Assembly (NCBI GenBank): GCA_958496175.1
Contig: OY292274.1
Location: 9,858,001 to 9,922,000, forward strand
Source of the DNA: Sisyra terminalis
Taxonomy: Eukaryota; Arthropoda; Insecta; Neuroptera; Sisyridae
Direction: 5' to 3'
Length of the DNA: 64,000 nucleotides
Positions within the stretch are counted from its first letter, which is position 1. The number at the start of each line of letters is the position of its first letter. A program made the translations under genes and the position numbers. The notes below the pieces were generated by a model, which was not told the origin of the DNA, ran no database searches, and saw only the letters and a list, made by a program, of their open reading frames with translations. Below are positions 12,750-24,578 of the stretch, one piece after another.

Positions 12750-13690
12750 TTATAGATAAGTGAAGCCATTTCAAAATTAAATGTTACGTACAAAAAATTT
12801 TATTCCCTAATTGTACTTTATTAAAAAATTCTTACATTAACCATCTTTTATTGATTATGTTTATATTAGTGATGGAAATTCCAAAAAAAAAAAAAAATAG
12901 ATCAACAGTTAAAGACTAAAACTTACCAATATACTCTGAATAACGATTGAATGAAAGTTGTTACTCACCTGAAAAAAATAAAATAAATATTATTGGAATT
13001 ATTAAAACTAGTCATGAACTTAAAACGACCATCCGTTAAGATAGCATTACATTTTTGGAATTTATAAAAAATTAATACAAATTATTTTGTAAACTATTTT
13101 TTTTTTTGGCGTTTATGAGTTCTGGAAAACAAGTCGATCAAATATGGAGGCAACAAAAATGTTTCCTTTAAAATTCTCGAGTGAAAGAAAATCCCAATTA
13201 ATGGCACAAAAAAAATCAAAATATTAATATTTATTGAAAAGCTCTAAATGTCTACCAAGCATTACATAGGGTTTCTTAAAGAATATTTAGGCGATATTTT
13301 TTTCCCGAACTCTTGAACGCTAAAAAACACCCAAAATACTTCGTAATTATTTTTAACAAACTCCAAAAATGAAGTGCTATCACGATAGATGTAAAGAGAA
13401 TCAATGAAGTTGAACATTACAATCGATGTATTTTTAGGTGCGCATCAATAAAATATTAGAAGTTATAAAAATCAGTGAACATTTTCAAAAATCAAAAAAA
13501 TTTACTAACAAATTTTTAAAAGTGAAGCCTTACAACGAATAGCCAAAATGAAATCTAGGAAATTGTATATTTTCCCTTTGACTATGGTAATTCGTACTCC
13601 TTAAACGGCAAAGTTTTAAATAGTCATCTCTATACTCAAAGATTGATCAATCTCCTTAACTATGTGCAAAGAAATAATACAAATCTCGCT
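12750..13690. other. Unannotated AT-rich stretch
   Basis: No recognisable gene, repeat or RNA. The 3' part may contain more of the retrotransposon remnant that follows, but no motif can be read in it. Confidence 0.4.
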
Positions 13691-13693
13691 GAC

Positions 13694-13985
13694 TAGAGGG
13701 TGCTAACAGGGGAGATGTATTCCGCCATTACTGTGGAACATAGAAGTGAAAAAACTTTTAAAAGAGCAAAACGGCGAAATATATTGTGACTTGGGATATG
13801 CCGATGACATTGCCATCTTTATTCCAGGAAAGCACCCTTCAATAGTGTCATAGAAGAAAAAATCATCACAAAAACTAACTACTGAAATACTTGGTCCAAC
13901 AAGGAAACAGGTCAGAGTGATAACGGGTCTAATAACTGGCCAATGGAATAAAAAAGCATCCCCTGCACAGTGGGATTATATGTTT
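13694..13985 (+). pseudogene. Non-LTR retrotransposon reverse transcriptase/RNase H remnant
   Basis: Plus-strand translation from about 13694 resembles the RT palm: an RGC.QGR.IPPLLWN block, the GC-PQGG-LSPLLWN motif with a stop in place of Pro, then LGYADDIAIFIPGKHPS (about 13795-13845), whose YADD is the catalytic core. After stops and frame changes, VRVITGLITGQWNKKA (about 13915-13960) resembles the RNase H region of arthropod non-LTR elements, where GLLTGHC is usual. Several hundred codons expected between the two are missing, so the copy is both deleted and mutated. The R1/LOA-like group is a guess. It differs from the Jockey-like element at 20368-22160. Confidence 0.65.
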
Positions 13986-15169
13986 ATAATCCAAAACACT
14001 GTTTTTAAAAGTTTCTAGTTAAAAAAAAATTAAGTTTCTTATCACATTCTGATCATTGAAATTGTAAATAATGTAGAAATTAAACGTCAATCATGCAAAG
14101 CAATCCAATTTTGAAATATAACTCTTCACCGAAAGCATCGCTATAATAACGTTGTGCAAAGAAGTTTGAAATATTCGTTATCTTTGATTTTCTGACAGAA
14201 TATTATTCATATGTTGGAAAAGTATCAATCTCTTCAAAGAAAAATTGCTGTTTCCTTTTTTAATGTGAACGCAATAATTTCTAAAAGAATTCAATCGTTT
14301 TTTGTATTGAACAAAGTAAAAACATAACAAACGGATAAAATTAATCATTTTTTTTGTGTGTGAAAAATTATTGAAACCGTTTTTCCTACATAGAAGCATC
14401 AAATTAGTTTGCAGCTTGCTGTTGGCGATATTAGCAAGAAAAGGACACAATGATACATTGTTAGTGTACGGATAATGTTGAAGGGGTAGAACTATTAACG
14501 CCCGATGAGACAAAAGCATTTATGTCATAGGGAGTCTGTTTAGTTCCGGCAATGTGTTGGCGAACTAGACGAAGCATAGTCAGTATTACCGACATATTAT
14601 ATGGGAAAGGTATAATATGATGTCGTCTAGTGGTAATTAATTTCATTTGGGCTCTAAAATGCGTTATATAGATACCACACTCTTCAGCCTATTGTTCATC
14701 ACAATGTTCGTATACGATCGCTTATTTATTAATCTAAAAGCGTCAACGTAAAAATCAAATTAAATTACAACAATTTCTGAATATTTGAGAAAACTTTTTG
14801 CAAATAAATCACTTTTTGCGGAAAACTTTACGCTTTTAGCAACAAGTAAACGACAAGTTCATTAGTATGAAATATATATACGGGAAAGTTTTTCATGTTT
14901 TCCAACAGCGACATAAAGTTTTAAATATCTTGGTATAGGGATAAAATTTTCTTATATCGACATACATTTACCTCGAAATGTCTCTTTTTTAATCACATTT
15001 GAAAAAAATATTTTTTTCTTAGTCAGTATAGTAAAAAACAGTTTTTACTGTCGTGTCTTTGTTTGGTTAACATAAATGACTATCACTTAAATTTGCGGTC
15101 GACTTTAAATTTTTTGGATGATTATTTTTTTCCTTCACGAATTTCTTTAAAATTATTATTTTATAAAAC
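13986..15169. other. Unannotated stretch
   Basis: Mostly AT-rich. The patch 14460-14650 is somewhat GC-richer and open on the minus strand for 61 codons, but the peptide matches no family I recognise and has no clear splice signals. Confidence 0.4.
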
Positions 15170-16244
15170 TTGGGGAAGGGTACTCACTCACTAATGTATT
15201 TATTTGTGAATACGTATTTCGAATTTTCAGGTTTACAATATGTGAAAGCCAAAAAACCTAATGCTCACTTATAAACTTAACTTAACCTTTTTTCAGATAA
15301 ATTTATCAGTTTAATTTTTAAGCAGACTCTAAGTTTTAGTTTCTAATAATATATCAACTTTGTTTTATATTAAGCAAAAATAACGTTTAGTTTTTAACGG
15401 ACCTTGATTGATTTTTATTTTTGAAATTTTGATTATTTATTAAACGTTATCCCTTACAAACTTTGTTACCGTTTTTCACTCATTTAGGGGAGAAATTTTC
15501 AAAAACCCTTTCTTATTATATATCTGCATCGTATAAGAAAAAAAATTGCCAAATTTTATTGACACAAATGTGCACTTATATTGGAAAATACAATGTTAAA
15601 TGAAAAAAATAAAAAAATTATGACCTTTATTTTGATTACCATGACTAAATAATTAAAAATTATTAAATTAAAGCAACACGATTTCGCTCATTTGGACGTT
15701 GTACATACAAAATTGTTGGAAATAGGTGGAAAGCGTGGAAGTAAATTCGAATATTTTATTTATTTTTAATAACAATTATTGGTTTTCAAATTGTTCTAAA
15801 TACCGAAAAAAAGTTAGTATTGAAGATTTTATATTTGAATTGACAGTGAAATATATGGCAAAACATTGCAACCTTAATGCTTTTCAGCCGAATATATAAT
15901 TACCCCAGATCACAACCATTGATTCATAAAAATAGATTTTAAAAAGTTTGATTGTTGAAAAACGAACCCAAATTTAAAATCGCCTATTTGGTATAAGTAC
16001 TACATAAATATTAAACTTTCATACTAATTTAGTGAAATGACGTTATTTAAAATGCTGTTATTAAAATGATATAAAATACACTTATATTTTATTTCTTAAT
16101 ATTATTTTAGATAAACTTTTTTTATATTAAAAACACTTTGATTATTAAATTTAAAATTTCGATTGTTGATTAACTACATTATCTCATATGAAACATTTTA
16201 TTGAGATAAAACCTTTAGTTGCGAATGCAACGGGCAACTACTAG
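15170..16244 (+). mobile_element. Non-autonomous Helitron, family B, copy 1 (5' truncated)
   Basis: Collinear with the complete family B copy at 43265-44422 from GGGTACTCACTCACTAATG (about 15178) to the 3' end CTAG at 16241-16244 followed by T. Just before the end is the hairpin GTTGC-GAAT-GCAAC, then GGGCAACTACTAG, as in the other copies. The first 110 bases of the family, including the TC end and the CpG-containing GCATGCGC block, are missing. No protein is encoded. Small indels separate it from the other copies. Confidence 0.8.
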
Positions 16245-17800
16245 TATATAATATAGTTACAATTGTTGCGCTTGATTTTATTCACATTGACTAGTAAGTA
16301 CGACAAAGTTCCATTTGAAAAATATTTCAAATGCACAAAATGTTTTTGATTACTATCAATCACAATTTGTGTTAAATTGCTCAGTTGATGTACTGCACAT
16401 CACTGGAAAATTGTTTGAGATTAGGTACCTCTTTTTTCAGACTTGGAAAAACATAAATTTTTCATGCTGTTGTTAAGATGAGTTATTTGACTTGATAGTA
16501 CATGTTAATTAAATTAATTAAAAAGTTTTCTATGCCCAGAATCCACTTAGCAACGATACTGCGAGGATAAAAATTTGCTACGAGGCAATATTTGTTTTAC
16601 AAGCGATAATAATGAAAATTGATGAGGTGTGGTAATTAGCTGTGTGGTGGTTAATTTAATTGGACATCTCTGTGCCATATGCACCACAGTTAGTTCTCTC
16701 TAGTGGAACCAAATGGATGCTGTGCAATGTACTATATAAATATATACAATTTAACAACTTGGAATTACATTGTTGAGACGGAATATATTCGCAACGTGGC
16801 TTCATGCTCCGTCGATAGCAAACGAGCATATTTGATGCACTGGTTAATCAAATTAAGAAATATTGTCAGAAATATAAAATGAATTCTAAACAATAGTAAA
16901 AATGATGTCCATCTGTAATGGGAAAAAAAATACAGACATCATAAAAAATCAAAAGGTGAAGTTTCTACATTTTTCAATGCAACCTTTTCATAAAATATAA
17001 AAATTTGCATTCGAAATTGGTCCATGATGCAGTATTGAATAATATTTTTCATTGTCATAAAATAATCTGGTGCACATTCATGCATACCGCTTTTGCAGAA
17101 CGTCGATGTTGTGCATTTCAATGGGACTATTGGGAATCCAGGAAATGCATATAAAGCTTAATGTTAGACATGATGAGCAAAGTCCAGAATAAATTATCCT
17201 ATTTTAAAGCATTATCTTATTCAGTAATAGATTAACAATGAGTTGCATTGGCTAAACTTTATCAATACATTTAAAAATAATACAACTTTTGATATATTTT
17301 TAAAGGAAATAAAAATAAGAATTATAATATTCCAATAAAAAAAAAAAGAAATATCTTTTTTCAAGTTGTTCCTACACAGCAATGACAATATATTAAATGA
17401 AAAATAAATTGCGCTTTTGGAGTTTTCCATAAAGTAATTAATTAAAAGTAATCGAAAACAAAACCATAATACGTAAAAATGAAGAAACTAAAATAGGAAT
17501 ATGAATATATTAATTTCATGAATTATAATTACTAAGAAAAATAAAACAATACATTATTCAATTCAATTGATTAAATAAGGAAAATTATTCTTTTAAAGTT
17601 TTAAAGAAATTATTTTGGTCGACAAGTTATTTATTTTCTTATTTACTTTCTTACAATCACGCTTTGTAAACAGATTTTTTTTAAAGAACAAAAGAGTTGA
17701 TTTTATTAGTTATTTTAATGAGATTTTTTTTCTTCAAATACTTTGCAATTATTTCTGGAAGCTGTTTAGATAATTTTGTGCTGTTGCATTATTTACGGTA
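16245..17800. other. Unannotated AT-rich stretch
   Basis: No recognised coding region or repeat. Frames at 16939-17121 and 17221-17430 on the minus strand are short and of AT-driven composition. Confidence 0.4.
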
Positions 17801-17804
17801 CAAG

Positions 17805-17890
17805 TTTATCCTGTGAACTTCGTACTGCCTAACAAGCAATAAACGTAGTATTTTAATAATAACCATTTTTGCTTTACTTAATTTAAAATT
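17805..17890 (-). repeat. Helitron family C 3'-end fragment
   Basis: The text GAACTTCGTACTGCCTAACA, then CAATAAACGTAGTATTTTA, matches the reverse complement of the 3' end of the Helitron at 54770-57148 (bases about 57060-57137). The terminal CTAG and the last dozen bases are not preserved, and the match fades after about 80 bases, so this is a decayed fragment. Confidence 0.6.
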
Positions 17891-18899
17891 TTAATAAAAT
17901 AATAAAATAAAAACAGTTATTAAATTTAATATTTCTTTAAAATAATACATTTTAAAAGAAAAATTAATTCAATGGTAATGTCAAAAATAACTTGATTTTT
18001 TAAAGTTATGTGTTTTGGTATATGCATTGACCACGGATTAATTCTTCTCATTGAAGCACTTTGTCAAATCAAATTTCTTAAGGGTATTAAACAAAGTCCA
18101 ATATGTTAATCATTTATTAATTTAAAAAATGGTTGGACCGATTTTGATGATTTATAATTTGTTAAATTTGTTTTCACTTCAAAAAGCAGAGTAATTATTA
18201 AATATTTTAGCATTCAGAGAAATAAATTTAGAATAAAATAAGTTTTTTAATAAATTAGGGTTGGCATTTTCCGCAGTTGGCATTTCACACCACCCACACT
18301 TTGACGTCAATGCTGTCCATTTCATATTGTCTGAAACCTTTCTTTAAAGGCATATAAAGGTAACCATTGAAAGATCTACACATTGATTCGATATGTTTTG
18401 AAGGTGCAATAATATTATTGTCTGGTGATTTAAACTAAACAATAAAAAATCGTCTACTAACCAAAAAAAAATTTATTTTGTAAAGAATCTTTGTTTGATT
18501 TGTTTGTTGACATATTACGTTTTTTGTGGAAATTTTCTCAACACGTTTAAAAGAATATGATCTCCGTGACCAACAAGAATAATGCAGTACTACAAAAGTA
18601 GATTTGTAAGAAAAGCTGTTTGAAAAGCTCGTTCTATTCATTGAAAACACAACAAATGTCGTCACGCACGTAAACCAACCCGTTCCAAAATATGAACAAT
18701 ATTTCCCACGTTATTTTCTCCACGGCAAAATTGATTTTGAAATATTTACGCTTATCAATAAAAGAAGTAAACGATTTTTCCGAATTGCCCATGAATTAAG
18801 AGATGAAAAAACGTCGCAGGAAATTGACAATTTCAAATTGGCTGTATTGAAGTGTGTCTTTCAATATAGGAAAATATGAAAAAGCCCAGCATATTCTGT
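17891..18899. other. Unannotated AT-rich stretch
   Basis: No recognised gene. A patch at 18260-18350 is less AT-rich but has no open frame or repeat match. Confidence 0.4.
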
Positions 18900-19069
18900 T
18901 CAAGTCGTTCTCATCCCACTTGAATGTTGAACAGACGCCACCTCCATACGGCTACCTTTTCCGACGGGTGTAATCCAAAGTCCTACGGGACTGTTCTCGA
19001 GGTTATCGCTTCTATTTGCCGGATTACAGCCCGGAAAATTCTCACCAACACGAAATGGATTTTGTGCAG
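18900..19069 (+). other. Candidate exon or conserved island, GC-rich, with donor-like end
   Basis: About 170 bases of roughly 50 per cent GC stand out sharply from the AT-rich surroundings. The island ends TTTGTGCAG|GTAGGTAAC (19061-19078), a good 5' splice donor. On the plus strand the last third is open with residues SKVLRDCSRGYRFYLPDYSP, after a TAA at about 18970. On the minus strand a 60-codon frame spans 18900-19082. I recognise neither peptide. The donor favours a plus-strand exon, possibly a noncoding first exon, but the acceptor or promoter side is not clear. A conserved regulatory element is equally possible. Confidence 0.35.
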
Positions 19070-19388
19070 GTAGGTAACGCAAAAAAAAAACAAGTTGAGA
19101 AGCGTTTCAGAAAGTTTTCATTTTCTTGTTCGATTTTTGTTTAGTTCTTTTCTGCTGTAATACCTATCTATTAGTTTCTGATAAGCAATTTTCTAAATAT
19201 TCAATTTGGATTTTTAAATATTGTATTTACAAGTTGAAGATTATAGGCAATATAATTGAAAACACATTGTTTAGTTTTATTCCAGCTTCGATCTTAAAAA
19301 TACCAACATATTTGTTTTTTTTTAATATTTCAATAAGAACAATAATTATCCATAATTCTGCGTCTTACGAGATACTAACGAAATTATT

Positions 19389-20168
19389 TTAGGTTCATAA
19401 TATTCCAATTGTAATATTTTACAGCAGTAACGATAATTTTTTTTATTCTTATTTTAATAAAAATAGAACAGTAGTTGTTTTTTTTTTCTTTTGGGATCAA
19501 TTATTTTGATCTTGAAAGGAATCATCTTCAGAAAAAATATAGAAAAACAAAAAAACTTTTTTTAATAATTTTTTTTATGTTTCCTTAGACTTTCAGTTAT
19601 CATCAAATATATGTTTTGCTCCTTTATGTGGCCTATTTTTTATTGAAGTTTTGTGAAAAAAAAGTTGGTGAAACACTTCGAAAAAAAATAAAACCGAGGT
19701 ATACTATTAGGCGTAAATCACATTTAATTTTTTTTCAAAGTGTTGCACCAACTATTTTTTCACGCAATTTTTACGAAATATAGTGCTAATATAGAAGCAC
19801 AAAATATATTTTTTCGTGATTGTTATTTTCAGAGAACATATAAAAAAAATATTTCATTTGTTTTTTGGATTTTTTTTGTAGAATTTTTTTTCTAAAAATT
19901 TCAAAAAAATATATGTTATACTCTGTAAAATAATCTAATGCCTCGCGTTAGTTTCACTTTTCTAGCTTAATTAGTTTTTGAGATATATAATTTTGAAAAA
20001 CAGTCATGCGAGGGGACACTTTTTGCCCAAATCTCAATGTCAAAGAGGAATTTGGTCGCGAAACGTATATGAAATGTGTTTGTATATTAGGCCGATATTT
20101 TAACATAAGTTTCGGCATTGGTTCCTATTTGGGGGCCAACTCGCCATTTGGATCCTGCTAGACCCTTT
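19389..20168. mobile_element. Fold-back element family Z, copy 1 (left end missing)
   Basis: This is collinear with the element at 30659-31767. The right terminus TGGGGGCCAACTCGCC, then GGATCCTGCTAGACCCTTT, is present (about 20130-20168), but the matching inverted left terminus is absent: homology starts at TTAGGTTCATAATATTCCA (19389). It carries one copy of the internal unit with CTTTTGGGATCAATTATTTT that is tandemly doubled in copy 2. No coding frame is present. Confidence 0.75.
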
Positions 20169-20367
20169 ATTATTGATTTATTGATTTTCAAAAGTATAGA
20201 CTGTTATAAGTAAGGACAACAAAAATATGTCTTCGCCTTAGAAGAAATTTTTAATCAAAAAATTTTCATAAAAGGAATTTGAACGTACTTAATATTATTT
20301 CATTGAAAAATTGTAAAATAATGATGAAAAATTAATGGTTGAAATGAGAACAAAATTTAAACGACAG

Positions 20368-22160
20368 TTTTTTTAAATTTTTTATTTTCAAATAAATTGC
20401 ACAATCTGCATAGGGTTACAATAAGTGCATTCAATCCATAGACAATCACATGTAAGCACTAGTCCCAGTAGATTAGTGCTGTATAAGTACAAAATAGGTT
20501 TTTAACAATCAATAGCGACAATTACAATAATAGTATTTCTTATAGCAATAACAACAATCATAAAAACAATCAACAGTAGCAATAAGAATAATAATAATAG
20601 TCTATTATAACAATATCAATGCTAATAATAATGTGAAACATTAATATATAAGAAATATATAAAAACAAAGCTTTATAATAAGAAATAATAATTCGGCAAT
20701 AAATAGTTAATAGGAATATTTGTTTAGTTACAAAATCTATCAGGCAAATCTATTACATTCCATTTTAGTAACCTTCTTATCATCTCACTGTTGTCGAATA
20801 AGTTTATTGAGAGATGGTTGGAATGATCGTCTAGTTTTAACAGGCATTTTTTACTAAACCTTTGAATTTCCTCCTTTACAGAAGGAATTTCTGTATCTTC
20901 ATGTATTTTTTATTGTTTACATACCAAGGAGCACCGATTATTTGTCGTAGGGTCCTTGATTGAAATCTTTGTAGGATTTCAATGTTGGAGTTGGATGCAG
21001 TACCCCACAACTGTATCCCATATGTCCATATGGGCTTGAGGATGACCTTGTACAGAAGAAGTTTGTTTTCTGTTGATAATGGTACATTAGATGCCATTAG
21101 CCAGTACATTTTTTTGTATTTTTTATTTAAATGTACTCGATTTTTTTTTGATTTGCACAGCCCATGTAAGTTTTTGATCTAAGTGCATTCCGAGATATTT
21201 TACCGTGCTATTTTGTGGTAGTTCTGTGCCTTCCATTGTAACCGGTGGAGGTATATTTCTGCGCAGCGTAAACATTATGTGTGTAGGTTTTGCGTTGTTT
21301 ATTTTTATTTTCCACTTTTTTGCTCATTTTTCTACTTTGTCCAGGTTATTTTGGAGCTTTAACGAAGCTTCTTTGGGTTCATCTGCTGCGGTTACGATGG
21401 CTGTGTCATCAGCAAATGTTGCCACTAATGCATCTGTTGTATTTGACATATCGGCTGTGTAAAGGCAATACAACAGACGTCCCAGTACGCTACGTTGGGG
21501 AACCCCGACTGTTATTTTCCTGGGAGTCGTTACTTCCGATTTGTATTTGACTTGAAAGATACGATTTTTCAAGTAGGGCTAGTAGGATTATGTTAAAATG
21601 GTCAGGAAGTTTTTTTTGATTTTGTACAACAGTCCGGTATGCCGCACCTTATCGAATGCCTGTGTCACATTCAGAAAAGCCGCAGAACATTATTGTTTTC
21701 TTTCCTGGGCATAGCAAATACTTTCAACGATTCTGTGAATTTCTCTAGAGTTGAGTGACCATTTTTAAAGCCAAATTGGTGATCTGGTAGATTTTTTTTG
21801 TCTTGTATTATTGGGTGTATTCTTTTAAGAAGTATTTTTTCATATACTTTGCTTAAGATTGGAAGCAGACTTATTGGTCGATATGAACCAACCTCTTGGG
21901 GAGGTTTTCCAGGTTTAAGGATCATAATAACCAACGCTATCTTCCATTGTCCTGGGACTTGGGCTGTTCTGTTACTGGAATTGAAAATGTGGGCTAGATA
22001 AGCAATTCCTCTTCTCGGTAGTTCTTTTAGTATCTTCCCTGTTATCTAATCATAACCTGGGGCTTTACCTGATTTTAAGGCTTGCAAAACGGAATTCACT
22101 TTTTTAGGTGGCGTATATTTGATTGTTCCAACATTACTCCGTGTGCGATGGAATGTCATG
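20368..22160 (-). mobile_element. Jockey-like non-LTR retrotransposon, 5' truncated
   Basis: On the minus strand the recognisable element runs from about 22160 to an A-rich tail near 20368-20390, preceded by AATAAA-type signals. It keeps the reverse transcriptase half of ORF2 and a roughly 350-base 3' untranslated region with an AAT-rich stretch (20520-20650). ORF1, the endonuclease and the first part of RT are missing, the usual result of incomplete target-primed reverse transcription. Homology ends near 22160, close to a small inverted repeat. I could not identify a target-site duplication. Confidence 0.8.
20724..22140 (-). pseudogene. Jockey-like reverse transcriptase pseudogene (ORF2 C-terminal part)
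   Basis: Reading the minus strand from about 22140: a KSGKAPGYD block with a stop after it, VPGQWKIALVIMILKPGKPP, SYRPISLLPILSKVYEKIL, LPDHQFGFKNGHST (about 21760), then PRKITVGVPQRSVLGRLLYC and FADDTAIVTAADEP (about 21400) with the catalytic Asp pair. The thumb follows: TVKYLGMHLDQKLTW (about 21150) and LILKPIWTYGIQLWGTAS-type sequence (about 21010). The frame ends with a stop at 20724-20726 after NLFDNSEMIRRLLKWNVIDL. Frameshifts occur near 21600 and 21120 and again near 20880. QRSVLG replaces the usual QGSVLG. The order and motifs place it in the Jockey clade; it is inactive. Confidence 0.85.
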
Positions 22161-22239
22161 GGTAAATGATAGTTGAAAATAAAATAATATCTTTTTAATA
22201 TAATTTTCTTCTTTTCAATCTAAACATCGTTTACCCATG
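22157..22239. repeat. Short inverted repeat with 14-base arms
   Basis: CATGGGTAAATGAT (22157-22170) pairs with ATCGTTTACCCATG (22226-22239), 13 of 14 matching, with further partial pairing of TTGAAAA and TTTTCAA inside. It lies exactly where the Jockey-like homology stops. It could be a tiny MITE or a rearrangement footprint. Confidence 0.5.
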
Positions 22240-22242
22240 TTG

Positions 22243-23230
22243 AAGTTCCAGATTTTTCAAAACCTACAAAGCAATAATTGAAGAATCCTTTCCCGCCAAT
22301 TTCAATTCCACCATTCTACTCCTCCAAAGTGAATCGCATTATGATTCTACTGTATACCTTAATAAATAAAGGTGAGAAAATGTCGTACGCCTATTCGAAT
22401 ATTGCATTTATGGAATAGGGTAATTTTGATCTTTACCACTACTTCTTAGTCTTCATATAGGTTTTTAATGATGACAATCAGATGGATTGGTACAACAATT
22501 TACTTAAACGAAAATTATTACATCTATTAACAATATTATGAATTAATCAGTATCTTAATTTCATGCTAGGTGCACTTTCTGCATAAGTAGTATAGAAAAG
22601 CAAGAGGCAGTAAAATAGCGCATGCTTGATATTTTATCTAAAGCGATTGTTCATGAAATAATCTTGGATTTGACGCAACTTTATTGTTGTTTCCAAGTTT
22701 TACGAGAGTGCGTTAGCACGTGGTGAACAGAAAGATCAATTGTGAATTACTTTACGCTAGTAATTTCAATGCCACTGACTATAGTAACGCGTTTACCTTC
22801 CAGTTTCCACTCTTCATCGTTTGTTATTACTGAATTAATGAGTTGTTATCATTGGACTAAACATAACAACCACTGTAAGACTATATTTTAGCCCCTACAG
22901 TGTTCAATTATTGTTCATGCAATCGTAACGAAACGTCATCCTCAATGATCCATACTGAAGCTTGAATAGGTTACATCTTTCAACGACCTCCGGTATTTAA
23001 AAGTAAATATGTTCGTAAACTGTTTTTTACAATCCTTATCGTCTGATCGACTTAATTCAACATCAGTCAACATAGTTTTTAAGTTATCAATCTATTGTTC
23101 TATTAATTTTTCAATCGAAAACTATTTTGAAATCTGTTTAAATAATTTGTTCGCAAAGACTACAATACAAAAAGGGTTTTCTTGAATTGTTATAAGAAGT
23201 TTTTAATATTTTGTGTTAATTCAATATTCA
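22243..23230. other. Unannotated stretch
   Basis: AT-rich DNA with slightly higher GC around 22680-22990, but no frame or repeat that I recognise. Confidence 0.4.
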
Positions 23231-23232
23231 TA

Positions 23233-24576
23233 TGGGGCATTTCACGTGAAGCGGACAGCGAAAAAAATGGTGATGTTCTGAAATTTGTTAATATTTGGCA
23301 TAATTGTACTTCTAGTAAGTATAAATGTGGATACAAAATATTTTTTTCGAATCATGATTATTTGCCAAGTTATACGCTTCTAAAGAATTGTCGTTTTTGA
23401 ATTTCGTATTTTTTGAAAAAAAAATTCAAATTATTTTTTTTTTAGAATATTAAATATGGCGGTTTAAATAGAACATATATTATTCTATCAAAATAAAAAA
23501 TTAATCTGGACATTTTTTTTTTTTTATAAACAAAACCGGAAGTAATCTTTTCAAAGTAGAATTTTAGTAACTTCGATCATTTTCATTTTTTATTTTTTTA
23601 TTTCAAAGTATAGCCTAAAGTACACTTATGATACACCAAAAGTTTCATAATGAGATCTGCAATAGTTTAGGAGTTACAGGAATTAAAGTACATACATGTC
23701 GTACTGAGCGTCGAACTCTAGCTTCCTTAAGCCAACTGGCTTACGCGATATAACACTAAAACGCTGCAATAATTATATTTACTATCCTACTTAAGCGTAT
23801 TTAATGCTCTAACAATGTTGTTGGGTAATTATTATTCTAATTGAAATAGTACTTATTGAAAAAAAAAATAGTAGGAAACAGTAGTTTAAAATAAATTTCG
23901 TGATAAATAATAAAATCGTCTGCTAGCCAAAGAGGTTAAATGACTAGAGTGAACGTGCTCCGTAAACCCCATGTTAAACTTAAACTTTCATTTCCCTTCA
24001 ATTTTCCAAGTGATCGTACCCCTTCTACAGCATATTTGTACAAAAAAAATTCTTTCCCCTCTTCGTTAAAACAATTAGAACAATTTTGTACAAATATTCT
24101 GTGGAAGGGGTACGATCACTTAGAAAATTGAGAGAAAATGAAATCCAGATCCCATTATGAAATTTCTGGTGTATTATATGGTAAATGTACTTTAGGCTAT
24201 ATTTTGAAATAAAAATCAAAAATCAAAATGGTTGAAGTTACTAAAATTCTGATTTGAAAAGTTTACTTCCGGTTTTGTATATTAAAAAAAATAAAAATGT
24301 CTGTTTTTTTTTTATTAAGAAAGAACAGTTGATTTTCTATTTAAACGGCCATATTTAATATTTAAAAAAAAAAAAATAATTTTTAAAAAAAAAAAATTCA
24401 AAAAATACGATTTTCAAAAACGAAAATTCTTTAAAAGCGTATAACTTGGCAAATAATTATCATTCGAAAAAAATATTTTACATACACATTCATACTTACT
24501 AGAAGTACAATTATGCCAAATATGAAACAATTTCAGAACATCACTTTTCGTTGTCCGCTTCACGTGAAATGCCCCA
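23233..24576. mobile_element. Giant palindromic element W, 1344 bp, with TA target duplication
   Basis: The ends are TGGGGCATTTCACGTGAAGC (23233 onward) and its exact inverse ending at 24576, flanked by TA on both sides (23231-23232 and 24577-24578), as Tc1/mariner-type elements leave. The arms pair almost throughout: sequence near 23330-23400 recurs inverted near 24420-24490, sequence near 23560-23660 near 24170-24260, and GATCGTACCCCTTC near 24011 pairs with GAAGGGGTACGATC ending at 24118. The left arm has about 280 extra bases (roughly 23665-23945) without a partner, an insertion. The similar peptides on both strands near 24000-24200 are palindrome artefacts. No transposase frame exists. 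Confidence 0.85.
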
Positions 24577-24578
24577 TA

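Noticed and set aside
14461..14646. 61-codon minus-strand frame in a GC-richer patch
   Set aside because: No splice signals, family match or repeat partner.
21205..22001. Plus-strand frames over the retrotransposon
   Set aside because: Antisense shadows of the reverse transcriptase on the minus strand.
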